Both the position numbers and the translations under genes were made by a program. Below, piece after piece: positions 63,004 to 64,000 of a DNA stretch of 64,000 nucleotides (position 1 is the stretch's first letter; every line of letters starts with the position of its first letter). Source of the stretch: Streptomyces neyagawaensis (lineage in GTDB: Bacteria; Actinomycetota; Actinomycetes; Streptomycetales; Streptomycetaceae); contig NZ_JAMGBG010000013.1 in NCBI RefSeq assembly GCF_023516595.1, positions 186,001 through 250,000 on the forward strand, given 5' to 3'. The notes under the pieces were generated by a model. That model was not told where the DNA came from. It did not search any database and was given only the letters and a program-made list of their open reading frames with translations.

Positions 63004-64000
63004 CTACTCCCTGCCTGCCGACGTGAACCTCATGTCCGCGTAGCGGTCGCCCGCCACCTCGGCCGCTATCGGCTCCAGTACGGCCAGGTCCGCCTCGGTC
63101 AGGGCGAGCCTCGTGGCCGCGGCGTTCTCCTCGACCCGGCCCGGCTTGCGGGTGCCCGGGATGGGGACGACCGGGAGGCCGTGCACGGACGCCTGGTGGT
63201 GGACCCAGGCGAGGGCCACCTGGCCGAGGGAGGCGCCGTGGGCTTCGGCGACCTGGCGGATCGGGTCCAGGAGGGCCGCGTTCGCGGCGGCGTTGTCGCC
63301 GGTGAAGCGGGGCTGGTGGCGGCGGAAGTCGTCGGCGGTGAGGTCCTCGGCCTTGGCGAAGGAACCGGTGAGGAAGCCCCGGCCGAGCGGGGAGTACGCC
63401 ACGAGCGCCACGTCGAGGTCGCGGGCCGCGGGGACCACGGTGGCCTCGATGTCCCGGCTGAAGAGGGACCACTCGGACTGGAGGGCGGCGATGGGGTGCA
63501 CGGCGTGCGCGGCACGGAGTTCCCCGGCCGTGACCTCGCTGAGCCCCAGGTGCTTCACCTTGCCCTCGCGGACCAGTTCGGCCATGACGCCGACGGTCTC
63601 CTCGATGGGGACGTCCACGTCCCGGCGGTGCATGTAGTAGAGGTCGATCGCCTCGACGTCGAGCCGGCGCAGACTGCCCTCGACGGACTCGCGGATGTGC
63701 GGGGCGTCGTTGCGGATGATCCGCCTGGTCGGGTCGTCCGGGTGCACGGCCAGGCCGAACTTCGTGGCGATGACGACGTCGTCGCGGTGCGCCTTGAGGA
63801 ACGGGGAGAGGAACCTCTCGTTCTCGCCCGCGCCGTAGGCGTGGGCCGTGTCGTAGAGGGTGACGCCCAGTTCCAGCGCCCGCTCCAGGGTGGCCCGGGA
63901 CTCCGCCGCGTCCGAGGGGCCGTACGCGAAGCTCATGCCCATGCAGCCGAGGCCCTGTACGCCGACCTCGGGGCCGTTCGCTCCCAGTCGTGCCTTCGGG
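63004..64000 (-). CDS. aldo/keto reductase, 5' end cut
   Basis: 332 codons are visible and the frame runs open to the window edge, so the start is outside. GLGCMGMSFAYGP, LYDTAHAYGAGENERFL (Asp and Tyr of the catalytic tetrad), VVIATKFGL (Lys), IDLYYMHRRDVDVPIEET (His) and the NADP region SPLGRGFLTGSF and VPIPGTRKPGRVEENAAA place it in the AKR13-like group. Reduces carbonyls with NADPH; substrate unknown. Confidence 0.92.
   Translation of the reverse strand, partial: PKARLGANGPEVGVQGLGCMGMSFAYGPSDAAESRATLERALELGVTLYDTAHAYGAGENERFLSPFLKAHRDDVVIATKFGLAVHPDDPTRRIIRNDAPHIRESVEGSLRRLDVEAIDLYYMHRRDVDVPIEETVGVMAELVREGKVKHLGLSEVTAGELRAAHAVHPIAALQSEWSLFSRDIEATVVPAARDLDVALVAYSPLGRGFLTGSFAKAEDLTADDFRRHQPRFTGDNAAANAALLDPIRQVAEAHGASLGQVALAWVHHQASVHGLPVVPIPGTRKPGRVEENAAATRLALTEADLAVLEPIAAEVAGDRYADMRFTSAGRE

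Overview
The window is a chromosomal segment of a high-GC actinobacterium, almost certainly Streptomyces. The support is direct: very high GC at third codon positions, many GTG and TTG starts, several genes that look leaderless behind a TAnnnT -10 box, and families typical of this genus (TerD paralogues, DUF3052, DUF4429, DUF4383, homodimeric AceE, GT87-PAP2 fusion, MmpS-like proteins). About 60 protein genes, one tRNA, one riboswitch and two copies of a TnpB-type element can be supported. Both end genes are cut by the window edge. No antibiotic-type biosynthetic cluster, prophage or CRISPR array is seen.

1-5.5 kb: a cut lipase-like gene, a CYP125-type steroid/alkyl P450 behind a KstR-like box, then a run of secreted products: three small exported proteins, one of them resembling an aerolysin-type beta-pore former, and an orphan OsmF/ProX-type binding lipoprotein. 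5.5-19.5 kb: GT87-PAP2 membrane enzyme, a 188 bp MITE, DUF2330 protein, O-methyltransferase with a nested inverted repeat over its start, FHA-like and DUF1992 proteins, a two-gene membrane/cytosolic pair, GNAT, a DHA2 exporter fused to a MarR-like domain, a peptidoglycan-binding protein, a MhuD-like heme monooxygenase, HAD phosphatase, and a GDT1/TMEM165 manganese exporter controlled by a yybP-ykoY riboswitch.

19.9-30.2 kb: a possible phosphate-scavenging pair (secreted HNH nuclease, PhoD phosphatase), an FAD protein, DoxX, DedA, DUF2277, ketopantoate-reductase-like, LysR and metallo-hydrolase genes. 30.2-41.3 kb: MmpS-like protein, tRNA-Val(UAC), a 5'-truncated TnpB-type copy, envelope proteins, and a cell-wall block on the minus strand (penicillin-binding protein with altered transpeptidase motifs, deacetylase-like protein, amidase-domain protein).

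41.4-50.5 kb is a Ter stress locus: HAD phosphatase, a large phosphoribosyltransferase-PELOTA fusion, CitE-like lyase, four TerD/TerA-type proteins and a TerC-superfamily (DUF475) membrane protein. It is followed by an AhpE-type peroxiredoxin, DUF3052, pyruvate dehydrogenase E1 (aceE) and a potassium channel. 56.0-57.6 kb holds an intact TnpB-related gene. The last part has a DHA2 exporter divergent from its probable TetR repressor, an alpha/beta hydrolase, a DUF4429-SHOCT protein and a cut aldo/keto reductase.

The most notable observation is that the 3' ends of the two TnpB-type copies carry the same set of hairpins. In one hairpin four base pairs have changed in a compensatory way between copies while the encoded amino acids changed radically. 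This argues that a structured RNA (omega/reRNA-like guide scaffold) is preserved, even in the copy that has lost its protein.
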